A stretch of DNA of 31,570 bases from a virus. The stretch is from the IMG/VR virus record IMGVR_UViG_3300044846_001718, positions 1-31,570 of that record. One strand, 5' to 3'. Made by a program: the position numbers and the translations under genes. The notes under the pieces were generated by a model, which saw nothing but the letters and a program-made list of their open reading frames with translations, did not search any database and was not told where the DNA came from. Positions 1 to 6,724 of this stretch are shown in pieces (position 1 is the first letter of the stretch; every line of letters begins with the position of its first letter).

Positions 1-127
1 AACAGAGCTAGATGAAATCATTGATTTGATAAAATTGAAAAAAATTAAATTTAATGAAATAACTAGAAACTTTGAAATGAAAGGCCAGGAAATGACAGAT
101 AGAGAAATGGCGCAATTTTATTCATTA
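1..127. repeat. Terminal direct repeat, left copy (contig overlap)
   Basis: These 127 bases are identical to the last 127 bases of the window (31444-31570). The repeat lies inside the coding frame of the primase-helicase, which continues through the join without a frame change. That fits a circular or circularly permuted genome cut at an arbitrary point. The length equals a common maximum assembler k-mer, so this is probably an assembly overlap and not a physical terminal repeat. Confidence 0.95.
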
Positions 128-1132
128 GTTTGGCATAAAATAGATGAAAAAATATCTAAAGATAAAGTTTGGACTTTAATACAATCAAAAGAAAATACAC
201 CTAGTTTCAATCCTATTCATGACTTCTTTTTAAACAATCAAAATATCATTCCGGAAAATGAATTTGATAAACTAAAATCATGTTTTACAATAGACGCGCA
301 AATTTTCAAAGATGAGGAGTTTTGGAATATTGAAGACTATTTGGATATCTATTTAAAAAAATGGTTGCTTGGTATTATCGGTTCTAGTTTTGGGACTTAT
401 TCGCTTATGATTTTGGTATTGGTAGGAGAACAAGGAGTAAGAAAAACAGAATTTTTTAGGAATTTACTACCAAAGGAACTTCGTAAATATTACGCTGAAT
501 CAAATTTGGATGAGGGTAAAGATTCTGAAATTTTAATGTGTAAAAAATTGTTAATTGTAGATGATGAATTTGGAGGAAAATCAAAAAAAGATGCTACAAA
601 ATTGAAGCGTTTATCTTCACAACAAACATTTTCTATTCGCGCGCCTTATGGTAGAATAACGGAAGATTTAAACCGTTTAGCAGTGCTTGGTGGAACTTCA
701 AATGATAGCGAAGTAATAAACGATCCAACCGGAAACAGACGTATAATTCCAATTAACTTAATTGCTTTTGATATTGATAAATTTAAAGATATTGATAAGA
801 CAAAATTATTTATTGAATTGTACAACGAATGGAAAATTGATCCTCAAGGTTGGTTTTTAGAAAAAGGAGAAATAGACTTTTTAAATCAATCAACTTTAAA
901 AAATACTGAGGTTTGGCAAGAAGAGGATTTAATTTCTAGGTACTGCAAATTTGACCAATATAATTACATGACTTCAACGGATATCAAATTGGGCCTTGAA
1001 AAGCAATTTCCATCACTTCGCACAAACACAAAAAGAATTGGCCAGGCACTTAAAAAAGTTGGAATAGAACAAGAAATGAAAAAAATAAATGGAAAATTAA
1101 TGCGCGTTTACCGTTTACAAATCGATTTATAA
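1..1132 (+). CDS. Primase-helicase, C-terminal VapE-like helicase part (continues from 30494)
   Basis: This is the 3' part of a gene that starts at 30494 and crosses the contig junction; the joined protein would be 693 aa. This part carries a virulence-associated-E/D5-like SF3-type helicase. The Walker A-like GEQGVRKT is at residues 459-466 of the joined protein. Walker B LLIVDDEF is at about 500-507, followed by RAPYGR (about 530) and the signature GGTSND...DPTGNRR (about 547-564). Such enzymes unwind DNA at phage or island origins and are often fused to a primase, as here. The P-loop has Arg where Gly usually precedes the Lys. Position 1 is not a gene start; the TTG at 26 is internal. A candidate origin follows directly at 1137-1363. 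Confidence 0.9.
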   Translation, partial: TELDEIIDLIKLKKIKFNEITRNFEMKGQEMTDREMAQFYSLVWHKIDEKISKDKVWTLIQSKENTPSFNPIHDFFLNNQNIIPENEFDKLKSCFTIDAQIFKDEEFWNIEDYLDIYLKKWLLGIIGSSFGTYSLMILVLVGEQGVRKTEFFRNLLPKELRKYYAESNLDEGKDSEILMCKKLLIVDDEFGGKSKKDATKLKRLSSQQTFSIRAPYGRITEDLNRLAVLGGTSNDSEVINDPTGNRRIIPINLIAFDIDKFKDIDKTKLFIELYNEWKIDPQGWFLEKGEIDFLNQSTLKNTEVWQEEDLISRYCKFDQYNYMTSTDIKLGLEKQFPSLRTNTKRIGQALKKVGIEQEMKKINGKLMRVYRLQIDL

Positions 1133-1136
1133 CAAC

Positions 1137-1147
1137 ATCTGTAAACC
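1137..1147 (-). repeat. Iteron, inverted copy
   Basis: ATCTGTAAACC is the exact reverse complement of the iteron GGTTTACAGAT found at 1331-1341. Degenerate plus-strand copies follow at 1171-1188 (GAGTTTACAG then TTACAGAT). Confidence 0.75.
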
Positions 1148-1286
1148 TTAACTATTTAAATATCAGTATGGAGTTTACAGTTACAGATAAAATGAGTTTT
1201 TTTGTTAGGATAGCCAACGTGAAAAAAAAATTAAAAAAAAAATTAAAAATATTTTCATGTAGGTAAATATGTAAAATAATGTGTTA

Positions 1287-1306
1287 ATCTGTAAATCTGT
1301 AAACTC
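1287..1306 (-). repeat. Two adjacent inverted iterons
   Basis: ATCTGTAA (1287-1294) is followed at once by ATCTGTAAACTC (1295-1306), two minus-strand copies of the same motif in tandem. They face the plus-strand array at 1331-1363. Confidence 0.75.
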
Positions 1307-1330
1307 GGCATTGTGGCACAGATAGTTAGA

Positions 1331-1363
1331 GGTTTACAGATGGTATACAGATGGTATACAGAT
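1331..1363 (+). repeat. Three tandem 11-bp iterons
   Basis: GGTTTACAGAT, GGTATACAGAT and GGTATACAGAT follow each other without gaps. The 11-bp period is about one helical turn, so proteins bound to each copy would sit on the same DNA face. The array ends 13 bp before the helicase start codon, so bound protein could also affect that gene. Confidence 0.85.
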
Positions 1364-1376
1364 AAAAATTAAAAAT

Positions 1377-2888
1377 ATGCTTAGAAATTATCAAAATTTG
1401 GCAATTGACCAAATAGAAAAAATAAACGGAAATGTAATGTTACAGATGCCAACAGGAAGCGGAAAAACATTTACATTTTGTGAATTGGCAAAAAGACACT
1501 TTGCTGAAAATATTCAAAAAGTACTAATCGTTGTACATAGGCAAGAACTTTTGCAACAAGCGTTTTTATCACTTGGAGAAAAATGTTTTAAAATTGAAAA
1601 AGGAATAAAAGTAATTCCGCATGATTACGATTTTTATGTGGCAATGGTTGAAACATTAAACAGACGAATAGATAAACTTCCTGGTTTTGGTTTGGTTATT
1701 ATTGACGAAGCTCACATAGGAAATTTCAGAAAGTTACCATTTTTTGACAAGGTCGAAACAAAAGTTGTTGGAGTTTCTGCAACACCGGTAAGCGAAAAAC
1801 CATTAATAGAGTATTTTCATAATTTAATAATGCCTACAAATATTCCTTATTTGATAGAAAATAAATTTCTTTTGAATTGTGAAGTTTATGGTTTTGCAAG
1901 TGATCTCGTTTCAAAGCAAAAATTTAAAATAAGAGGTGGAGATTTTGACGAAAAAGAAATGGAAGATTTTTATTCGTCTGAAAAAATGGTTAAGAATGTA
2001 ATTAATGCGTATTGGTCCAAAATAGCTGGTAAAAAGACAATCATTTTTAATGTAAATGTAAATCACAATTTAGCTGTTTTTAACGCATTTAAAAATGAAG
2101 GTCTTAATGTGTATTCAATTACTGGAGAAACGCCCACAAATGAAAGGAAAAAGGCAATAGAGGATTTTAAAAACGATGCGCATGGAATAATGTGTAATGT
2201 AGGAGTATTAACAACAGGTTACGATGAGCCAACAGTTGAGGCTATTGTTTTAAATCGTGCTACAAAATCTTTGCCTTTGTATTTACAGATGATTGGTCGA
2301 GGTTCGAGGTTAAGTCAAAATAAAGATAAATTCTTTGTTATTGATTTGGGTAAAAATACAACTAGACATGGTTTTTATGATGATTTTTTTGATTGGAAAA
2401 CTATGTTTGAAAAAGGCACTAAAAAAGAAAAGAAAGGAAACAAAGAAAGCGCAGCACCAATTAAGGAGTGTCCAGGTTGTGGATTTATGCAACATACAAG
2501 AAAAGTTGTTTGTGAAAATTGTGGGCATGATTTTGAAGAAGAAAGAGAAAAGCAAGCTAAAGAAGAAAAGGACCAACAGTTATTTTTATTGACTAGAGAT
2601 AGACCAATAAACATTCCGACAGATAAACTTTATCAATTAGCTGAAGAACGTTCCTGGAAACCATACGCAGTACTTCACAAAATTGCAGAACACATTGTCA
2701 ACTATCAAATAAAATATGAAAGCGTTGTAACAAATGAATATAGCAATAGTATGGGAATTATTGAACTAGAAAAATGGTGCAAGAAATACGATAAAAAAAA
2801 TAACGGTTGGCATAAAGAATTTATAATAAATTTACTAGATGAAAAAAGACGAATCAAAAATACAGCAAGAAATAGTAATGTGGTTTAA
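1377..2888 (+). CDS. SF2 DEAH-box DNA helicase with C-terminal zinc ribbon
   Basis: This 503-aa protein is a superfamily 2 helicase of the restriction-R-subunit/UvsW-like type. It carries motif I PTGSGKT (residues 25-31), motif II DEAH (110-113), motif III SAT (134-136), a motif V region LTTGYDEP (278-285) and motif VI QMIGRGSR (304-311). A lysine-rich linker follows, then a zinc ribbon with CPGC (365-368) and CENC (379-382). The likely job is DNA unwinding or branch migration during replication and recombination; the zinc ribbon probably aids DNA binding. Its last 50 bp overlap the start of the VRR-NUC nuclease, which suggests coupled expression and shared work on DNA. Confidence 0.9.
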   Translation: MLRNYQNLAIDQIEKINGNVMLQMPTGSGKTFTFCELAKRHFAENIQKVLIVVHRQELLQQAFLSLGEKCFKIEKGIKVIPHDYDFYVAMVETLNRRIDKLPGFGLVIIDEAHIGNFRKLPFFDKVETKVVGVSATPVSEKPLIEYFHNLIMPTNIPYLIENKFLLNCEVYGFASDLVSKQKFKIRGGDFDEKEMEDFYSSEKMVKNVINAYWSKIAGKKTIIFNVNVNHNLAVFNAFKNEGLNVYSITGETPTNERKKAIEDFKNDAHGIMCNVGVLTTGYDEPTVEAIVLNRATKSLPLYLQMIGRGSRLSQNKDKFFVIDLGKNTTRHGFYDDFFDWKTMFEKGTKKEKKGNKESAAPIKECPGCGFMQHTRKVVCENCGHDFEEEREKQAKEEKDQQLFLLTRDRPINIPTDKLYQLAEERSWKPYAVLHKIAEHIVNYQIKYESVVTNEYSNSMGIIELEKWCKKYDKKNNGWHKEFIINLLDEKRRIKNTARNSNVV

Positions 2889-3183
2889 TAACACTTATTG
2901 TTTAAAAAATAGTGATCCACAATGTTTAATTTTTAGCGTTCCCAACGAGGGAAAAAACGCCAGGGAACAAATGTATAAAAAAGCATTAGGCATGAAATCC
3001 GGAGTAAGTGATTTAATTGTTGTTATTCCAAATAAAATTTTATTCATTGAGTGTAAAGATGAAAAAGGAAAGCAAAGAGAAACACAAATTGAGTTTGAAA
3101 ATAGCGTTAAAAAATTAGGTTTTGAATATCATTTAGTTAGAACGCTTGCAGAATTTCAGGATATAGTTAAAGAATATTTATAA
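2839..3183 (+). CDS. VRR-NUC domain nuclease
   Basis: This 114-aa protein consists almost entirely of a VRR-NUC domain, a PD-(D/E)XK-fold nuclease. It shows the early Glu (E11), GVSDL with D58, FIECKDEKGKQ with E71 and K73, and the C-terminal LVRTLAEF corresponding to the family's valine-arginine region. Stand-alone phage VRR-NUC proteins are thought to cleave branched or structured DNA. The start at 2839 lies inside the upstream helicase gene in another frame, which points to translational coupling. Helicase and nuclease together form a probable recombination or branch-processing pair. Confidence 0.88.
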   Translation: MKKDESKIQQEIVMWFNNTYCLKNSDPQCLIFSVPNEGKNAREQMYKKALGMKSGVSDLIVVIPNKILFIECKDEKGKQRETQIEFENSVKKLGFEYHLVRTLAEFQDIVKEYL

Positions 3184-3191
3184 AATATTAG

Positions 3192-3218
3192 TTTATTAAA
3201 ATAATAGTGTTATATTTG
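3192..3218 (+). promoter_or_regulatory. Promoter P1, TTTATTAAAA-N9-TATATTTG
   Basis: TTTATTAAAA (3192-3201) is followed after exactly nine bases by TATATTTG (3211-3218), a perfect Bacteroidetes -7 box (TAnnTTTG). The same layout recurs at 26137, 26959 and 28527. The start codon at 3223 is only four bases downstream, so transcripts are probably leaderless. Confidence 0.75.
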
Positions 3219-3222
3219 ACGT

Positions 3223-3375
3223 ATGAAAAAGAATGAACGTAACGCGGGACGTAAGGCAATCAAAGACGGCGTCCAGGTACAAGTTAGGATAACACGAAAA
3301 AACGTGCCTACATTAAAAGAATTTGCAAAGACATTGCAAGAGTTTGAAACGAAAAAAACGAAAAAAGATGAGTGA
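3223..3375 (+). CDS. Small basic protein, 50 aa
   Basis: ATG at 3223 opens a 50-aa frame beginning MKKNERNAGRK and ending in a lysine-rich tail. The 'NAGRK...KDGV.VQVRI' start resembles small DNA-associated phage proteins of the ribbon-helix-helix kind, but this is only a resemblance. It sits directly under promoter P1 and overlaps the next start at 3368. It is the first gene of the small early operon, so a regulatory role is possible; the function is unknown. Confidence 0.7.
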   Translation: MKKNERNAGRKAIKDGVQVQVRITRKNVPTLKEFAKTLQEFETKKTKKDE

Positions 3376-3580
3376 TTCATTATTATTTACGGCAATTTCT
3401 TTTATGTTTGTAGCATTAGCAATTACGATTATCAAAGCTGATAGAAAGCCAAAGTGGGAAATTAGGTACATTAACGGTTGGTTTGTTATTCAGCACAGTA
3501 AAAGTAAAGAGCCAATTCAGAGATTCAGAAATCAAGAACAAGCAGAAATTTGGTTTAACGAAAATTGTAATCAATTATGA
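3368..3580 (+). CDS. Small membrane-anchored protein, 70 aa
   Basis: The start ATG at 3368 overlaps the end of the preceding gene by 8 bp. Residues about 5-23 form one hydrophobic membrane segment. The rest (WEIRYINGWFVIQH...AEIWFNEN) looks like a small beta-beta-alpha domain. The likely topology is a membrane anchor with a cytoplasmic tail. Function unknown; it could act at the host envelope, for instance in superinfection exclusion, but nothing in the sequence proves this. Confidence 0.65.
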   Translation: MSDSLLFTAISFMFVALAITIIKADRKPKWEIRYINGWFVIQHSKSKEPIQRFRNQEQAEIWFNENCNQL

Positions 3581-3777
3581 AAACTGGTATTTATTGGTTT
3601 GCTTTTCTAAGCGAACAAGAACAAAGGGAGTTTAGGATAAATTGTGATGATTTTTACGAATACATGGGTTCAGAAATAGAAAGTTTTGAAGATTTTATAG
3701 ACTTTGCTTTTGATTGGATTGATACACCTCAAGGAACTTCAAATTGGCGTGAAATATCTAAACGCAAAGTACAATGA
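3577..3777 (+). CDS. Hypothetical acidic protein, 66 aa
   Basis: The start overlaps the preceding stop as ATGA. The protein is acidic and rich in aromatic residues (EQEQREFRINCDDFYEYMG, FEDFIDFAFDWI), without membrane segments. Similar small acidic proteins occur in early operons of Bacteroidetes phages. Its own stop again overlaps the next start, which supports a translated operon. Function not recognised. Confidence 0.65.
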   Translation: MKTGIYWFAFLSEQEQREFRINCDDFYEYMGSEIESFEDFIDFAFDWIDTPQGTSNWREISKRKVQ

Positions 3778-3965
3778 TTAGCGCTACACAATTACAGTCT
3801 TTGGAGTTTGAGTTTAATGAACGTTTTGAAAGATACGAATTAATTGATATTACCGTTGAATTTTTTACAGATGAAACAGTAATTAAACTTTTTGATTTTC
3901 AGTTGTACGGAATAAGAGATGTTAGGGATTTAACAAAATTAATTGAATTGGTTTATGGAAGCTAA
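3774..3965 (+). CDS. Hypothetical protein, 63 aa
   Basis: ATGA coupling to the gene before and an 11-bp overlap with the gene after support expression. The 63-aa product alternates charged and hydrophobic residues (ELIDITVEFFTDETVIKLFDF), suggesting a small alpha/beta fold. No recognised motif. Confidence 0.6.
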   Translation: MISATQLQSLEFEFNERFERYELIDITVEFFTDETVIKLFDFQLYGIRDVRDLTKLIELVYGS

Positions 3966-4176
3966 AGATATAAAAGTAAAATTTGAATATTGGGATTATC
4001 ATTGTAGTGACGGATGTTGTAGTGATTACGGCATAAAACTATATGTAAATGATGTAGAGTTAGAGCACCCTGATGAAAAACAACATAACAATGGCTATCT
4101 AGGAGATGACGCTAGGACTGGCATTCATGCTGTATTAAAGCATTTAGGTTATAACGTTATAATTGAAGAGATATGA
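3955..4176 (+). CDS. Small Cys-rich conserved phage protein, 73 aa
   Basis: ATG at 3955 is preferred to the upstream ATG at 3943 because it gives the usual short operon overlap. The core DYHCSDGCCSDYG (C17, C21, C22) followed by a short 'VNDVELEHPDE' strand is a recurring pattern in small flavobacterial phage proteins. The cysteines could bind a metal. The function is unknown; it lies in the small early operon and its stop overlaps the next start. Confidence 0.65.
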   Translation: MEAKDIKVKFEYWDYHCSDGCCSDYGIKLYVNDVELEHPDEKQHNNGYLGDDARTGIHAVLKHLGYNVIIEEI

Positions 4177-4427
4177 AACCAGGAGAAAAAGCACTAGAGT
4201 TAATGAAAAGGTTTAATGAGCCTACTATGCAATGGGACGAACTAGACGGATTTATAGCAAACAGATACGCTGCTAAAACGTGCGCATTAATTTTATGCGA
4301 TGAGTTAATAGAATTTGAAAAACAAATCATTTTGCAATTAGAAAAAGACACACATTTAAAAGGTGGGGTATTAATAGTTAAAAATTTACTTTGGGAACAA
4401 GTTAAACAAGAAATCGAGAAATTATGA
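4173..4427 (+). CDS. Small helical phage protein, paralogue 1 of 3
   Basis: This 84-aa, mostly helical protein shares a scheme with the products of 4424-4642 and 5005-5280. Each has an N-terminal E-K-A-x-E/L helix, a middle CALI-like hydrophobic helix and a C-terminal W-x-x-V-K-x-E-I-E-K-L helix (LLWEQVKQEIEKL here). The DNA at its end (GAAATCGAGAAATTATGA) is very like the end of the next gene. Such proteins are common in Bacteroidetes phages; the function is unknown. Confidence 0.7.
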   Translation: MKPGEKALELMKRFNEPTMQWDELDGFIANRYAAKTCALILCDELIEFEKQIILQLEKDTHLKGGVLIVKNLLWEQVKQEIEKL

Positions 4428-4642
4428 ATGAAGCTAAAGAGAAAGAAAAAGCGAAAGAATTAGTGAATAAATATTATGATTCTTTGCCACAATGGGTAAA
4501 TGGTAACGATGCCAAACAATGCGCTTTAATTGCAGTTCAGGAAATACTATGTTCAAATCCGCACAGCAACCCATTAACAACTGAAGTTTATTCAACCATG
4601 TTATTTTGGAATAAAGTTAAAAATGAAATCGAAAAGTTATGA
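4424..4642 (+). CDS. Small helical phage protein, paralogue 2 of 3
   Basis: The 72-aa product starts with KEKEKAKELVNKYYD and has a central AKQCALIAVQEIL helix. It ends FWNKVKNEIEKL, matching its neighbour at 4173 in order and end motif. It is coupled by ATGA at both ends. Tandem duplication is the simplest origin. Function unknown. Confidence 0.7.
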   Translation: MNEAKEKEKAKELVNKYYDSLPQWVNGNDAKQCALIAVQEILCSNPHSNPLTTEVYSTMLFWNKVKNEIEKL

Positions 4643-4758
4643 GAAAATTTAACAGAAACGAACCGCTTGGTAAAAACTTTGAACGAATGATTTACGGAGT
4701 TGCAATAGTTGTTATTTTTGCAATAGTTGCTAAATGTAGCGGAGTAATGCCGAAATGA
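4639..4758 (+). CDS. Single-span membrane microprotein, 39 aa
   Basis: ATG at 4639 overlaps the preceding stop. The 39-aa product has a basic N-terminus (MRKFNRNEPLGKNFERM) and one hydrophobic span at about residues 18-31 (IYGVAIVVIFAIVA). It ends one base before the next start codon, at 4760. The layout fits a real microgene embedded in the operon. Role unknown; an inner membrane location is likely. Confidence 0.6.
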   Translation: MRKFNRNEPLGKNFERMIYGVAIVVIFAIVAKCSGVMPK

Positions 4759-4759
4759 T

Positions 4760-4981
4760 ATGAACGATAAAAAAGAATTGATTAAAGCTTGGCTTGAGAT
4801 ATTCGGGACTGCATACCTAGATTCTGACAATATCACATGGAAAATTATTGACGGTAAATTAATCGGTAAACGAAGCGTTTTGACTTTTGATTTACACACC
4901 TGTTGGCTTGAAGAAACCGATATTAAAAATGTGAGATCCTGGTGGTGTGGTAAAGATTCTGACTATTCAGAGATATTTTAA
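4760..4981 (+). CDS. Hypothetical protein, 73 aa
   Basis: This 73-aa soluble protein has a tryptophan- and acid-rich C-terminal part (ETDIKNVRSWWCGKDSDYSE). The start is one base after the preceding stop. No motif is recognised. A possible promoter (TAAATTTG) begins 11 bp after its stop codon, so it may end a transcription unit. Confidence 0.6.
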   Translation: MNDKKELIKAWLEIFGTAYLDSDNITWKIIDGKLIGKRSVLTFDLHTCWLEETDIKNVRSWWCGKDSDYSEIF

Positions 4982-4991
4982 AAATAAATTG

Positions 4992-4999
4992 TAAATTTG
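4992..4999 (+). promoter_or_regulatory. Possible promoter -7 box TAAATTTG
   Basis: TAAATTTG matches the Bacteroidetes TAnnTTTG box. The start codon of the next gene is five bases downstream, again suggesting a leaderless mRNA as at P1. The upstream box at 4973-4982 (ATATTTTAAA) matches the P1-P4 box only partly. Confidence 0.45.
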
Positions 5000-5004
5000 A
5001 TAAT

Positions 5005-5280
5005 ATGTTAGTATTTGAATTTTCAACAGATCCAAATGGTATTCAGTCACCAAAAGAAAAAGCAACTGAAATTTTGTGTAGGTTAGTATCTTTGTTTGAA
5101 TACGATGAAATGATTTATTTTATTGGTAATGAAATGGAAATGCAAAAATCAATCAAACCTTTTGCACTAACTATTGTATGGCAATTGAAAAATGAAATTA
5201 AAAAAGTAGGAGTAAATTCTGATGAATATTGGAACGAAGTAGAACGGGAAATAGATGAAATAATTGATTTGATAATATGA
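5005..5280 (+). CDS. Small helical phage protein, paralogue 3 of 3
   Basis: The 91-aa product repeats the scheme of 4173 and 4424: SPKEKATEIL at the start, KPFALTIVWQLKNEI in the middle and YWNEVEREIDEI near the end. It is the most diverged of the three and lies behind its own possible promoter. The next gene starts inside its stop codon (ATGA). Function unknown. Confidence 0.65.
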   Translation: MLVFEFSTDPNGIQSPKEKATEILCRLVSLFEYDEMIYFIGNEMEMQKSIKPFALTIVWQLKNEIKKVGVNSDEYWNEVEREIDEIIDLII

Positions 5281-5543
5281 AAAGAAAGGAACTTAAAAAA
5301 TTGCCAGAGGTATCAGACGAAAAAATGATTCGTGTTGCTAAAGATTTCTTATCTGAATTTAACAACAACAAAGAAATGGCATTGATTTCATTAAAACAAA
5401 TTCAAAGGTATGGAGCTTCAAATCTTTGTTTTATTATCGGTTGGATTGATTTTGATAACGGTTATAAAAAAGGTTATTTTACTGAACAAATGTATGCTTT
5501 TGAATATTACCACAGAATACAAAAAATAATAATTGATTTATGA
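5277..5543 (+). CDS. Hypothetical protein, 88 aa
   Basis: This 88-aa protein has a basic start (MKRKELKKL) and a helical body with several aromatic residues (FIIGWIDFDNGY, YAFEYYHRI). It is coupled by ATGA to both neighbours. No membrane segment or recognised motif. Confidence 0.6.
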   Translation: MKRKELKKLPEVSDEKMIRVAKDFLSEFNNNKEMALISLKQIQRYGASNLCFIIGWIDFDNGYKKGYFTEQMYAFEYYHRIQKIIIDL

Positions 5544-5776
5544 TTTTAGCTCTTAAAGTATTCTTAATAGCGTGGCTTATTACGCATTTTGAGCCACTAC
5601 AAGAAAGGATTCAACGTTTATACTTAATTAAACGTCTTGAATTAGTAATCGACATTGTAACGTGTTTTAAGTGCTTATCTTTTTGGAGTGTGCTAATTGT
5701 TACGTGGAATGTTTATTATGCTATCTTTGCATCGTTAACGGCTTATTTATATGATTCTATCACAGAGCGAGATTGA
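5540..5776 (+). CDS. Small membrane protein with CxxC motif
   Basis: The 78-aa product has an N-terminal hydrophobic segment (about residues 2-15) and a second one (about 49-70) preceded by C42-x-x-C45 (CFKCLSFWS). The 'C..CLSFWS' pattern before a membrane span recurs in small phage and prophage membrane proteins of this phylum. It probably sits in the inner membrane. Whether the cysteines bind a metal or act in redox cannot be told. The next gene overlaps its end by 26 bp. Confidence 0.65.
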   Translation: MILALKVFLIAWLITHFEPLQERIQRLYLIKRLELVIDIVTCFKCLSFWSVLIVTWNVYYAIFASLTAYLYDSITERD

Positions 5777-5942
5777 AACTTGGACGACGCACCCGAGTGA
5801 CAGTAAAAAGGATATGTTGACCTGTCAGCGTATCTTTTTGTCTTATAACAATTCGGCAGTTTATTACTGCATGTGTGCAAAGACCAGGCGTAAAATGAAG
5901 CGTGTTGAATTTAATGAATGGTATGAACAAGCAACAAATTGA
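5751..5942 (+). CDS. Hypothetical protein, 63 aa
   Basis: ATG at 5751 lies inside the preceding gene. The soluble 63-aa product has three central cysteines (LTCQRIF, YYCMCAKTRRK) and ends in 'FNEWYEQATN'. It overlaps the sigma-like gene by 20 bp. Function not recognised. Confidence 0.55.
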   Translation: MILSQSEIETWTTHPSDSKKDMLTCQRIFLSYNNSAVYYCMCAKTRRKMKRVEFNEWYEQATN

Positions 5943-6447
5943 CACCTACATAAATGAAAATTATACACTACTTCAAAAGGTAGCCAGTGACTTTGTGCGA
6001 CGAAAAAAACGAAACTACGATCCTGAAATAGTTATTTCCGAAGCCTATATTTACATTCTAAAAATCAAAGATAGGATTACTACAGTCGGACAACTGCAAT
6101 CGTATTTTATTAGCAAAATAAATCTAGAAGTAAGCAAACAAAACAGCTCAATTAACTACTTATTCAAAGAGCGTACAAGCGAACTGATAGGTATAGAAAG
6201 ACAGGAAGATAACGATATCCTATTACAGATAGAACACGACATCAAAAGAAACAGCCAAAAGGCACAGATTGAAAGTTACAAATTAAAGATTAACGATCAG
6301 TTTGATAAAATCATTTTTGATGCGTATTTTTACAAAAGGAAAAGAACAGTAAGGGACTTCGCTAGTTACTTTAATCTAAGTAAGCAAACAGCAAACGACC
6401 TAATAAACGAGTTAAAATTTAAAATTAAAAATCATGGCAAAATTTAA
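5923..6447 (+). CDS. Divergent sigma-factor-like transcription regulator
   Basis: The 174-aa product has the plan of a minimal sigma-70/ECF-like protein. An N-terminal helical part (VASDFVRRKKRNYDPEIVI, residues 20-38, then SEAYIYIL) resembles region 2. A C-terminal helix-turn-helix at about 142-168 (TVRDFASYFNLSKQTANDLI) resembles region 4. Start 5923 is chosen over GTG 5902 for its short overlap. Its place directly before the terminase and virion genes suits a late-gene activator. The alternative is a plain HTH DNA-binding protein. Confidence 0.55.
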   Translation: MNKQQIDTYINENYTLLQKVASDFVRRKKRNYDPEIVISEAYIYILKIKDRITTVGQLQSYFISKINLEVSKQNSSINYLFKERTSELIGIERQEDNDILLQIEHDIKRNSQKAQIESYKLKINDQFDKIIFDAYFYKRKRTVRDFASYFNLSKQTANDLINELKFKIKNHGKI

Positions 6448-6724
6448 AACAGAATTTGAAAATTGTACGGTAACAGTTAATTCACCTGCAGTGGGTAAAA
6501 TCACAATTAACACCGCAACGGTAAACCCTAATCACTGGGTAAGCATCAAAGAATTTGCGTTTATGTTTGAGGATGAAACAGCACCCGAACCAATATTTTT
6601 TGAAGTAAACGAAAATTTAATTGCTGACAGTTATTCAGATTTTACATTGAATGAACTTCGTGAACGTTTTCCGGATATTAAAGCGACTTCAAAGAAAGCG
6701 TTTATTGAACAAATCACTGAGTAA
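6434..6724 (+). CDS. SAP/HeH-like small phage protein
   Basis: This 96-aa protein has a beta-rich N-terminal half (KTEFENCTVTV...ITINTATVNP). The C-terminal helix pair TLNELRERFPDIKATSKKAF (about residues 72-91) resembles HeH/SAP or Rho-N helix-extended-helix domains. Proteins of this plan often lie next to terminase or head genes. It overlaps the sigma-like gene by 14 bp and its stop overlaps the terminase start (TAATG). A role in DNA packaging or head-tail joining is a guess. Confidence 0.6.
   Translation: MAKFKTEFENCTVTVNSPAVGKITINTATVNPNHWVSIKEFAFMFEDETAPEPIFFEVNENLIADSYSDFTLNELRERFPDIKATSKKAFIEQITE

Larger units (their letters stand above)
1133..1376. other. Non-coding iteron-rich region, candidate replication origin or operator
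   Basis: No coding sequence is visible in these 244 bp. The region holds eight copies of a motif with core TTACAGAT (or ATACAGAT) in both orientations. It also holds an A/T-only stretch (about 1221-1251) that could melt easily. It sits between the primase-helicase and the SF2 helicase. Iterons plus an AT-rich stretch beside replication genes are usual for plasmid and phage origins. Autoregulation of the helicase gene at 1377 is the main alternative. No TAnnTTTG promoter box was found in it. Confidence 0.55.

Noticed and set aside
1-127. Long terminal repeat or physical direct terminal repeat
   Set aside because: The repeat is internal to one coding sequence and its length matches an assembler k-mer; an overlap artefact is more likely, though only reads can settle it.
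1331-1363. Short tandem repeats as a CRISPR array
   Set aside because: Repeats are 11 bp and directly adjacent with no spacers; no cas genes are present.
2310-2614. Minus-strand open frames of 79-88 codons and a second plus frame
   Set aside because: They are low-complexity shadows of the lysine-rich linker and zinc ribbon of the SF2 helicase, with poly-Phe/Ser content and no start context.
5722-5729. TATCTTTG inside the small membrane protein gene as a promoter
   Set aside because: No suitable upstream box at either spacing; TAnnTTTG is short and will occur by chance in AT-rich DNA.
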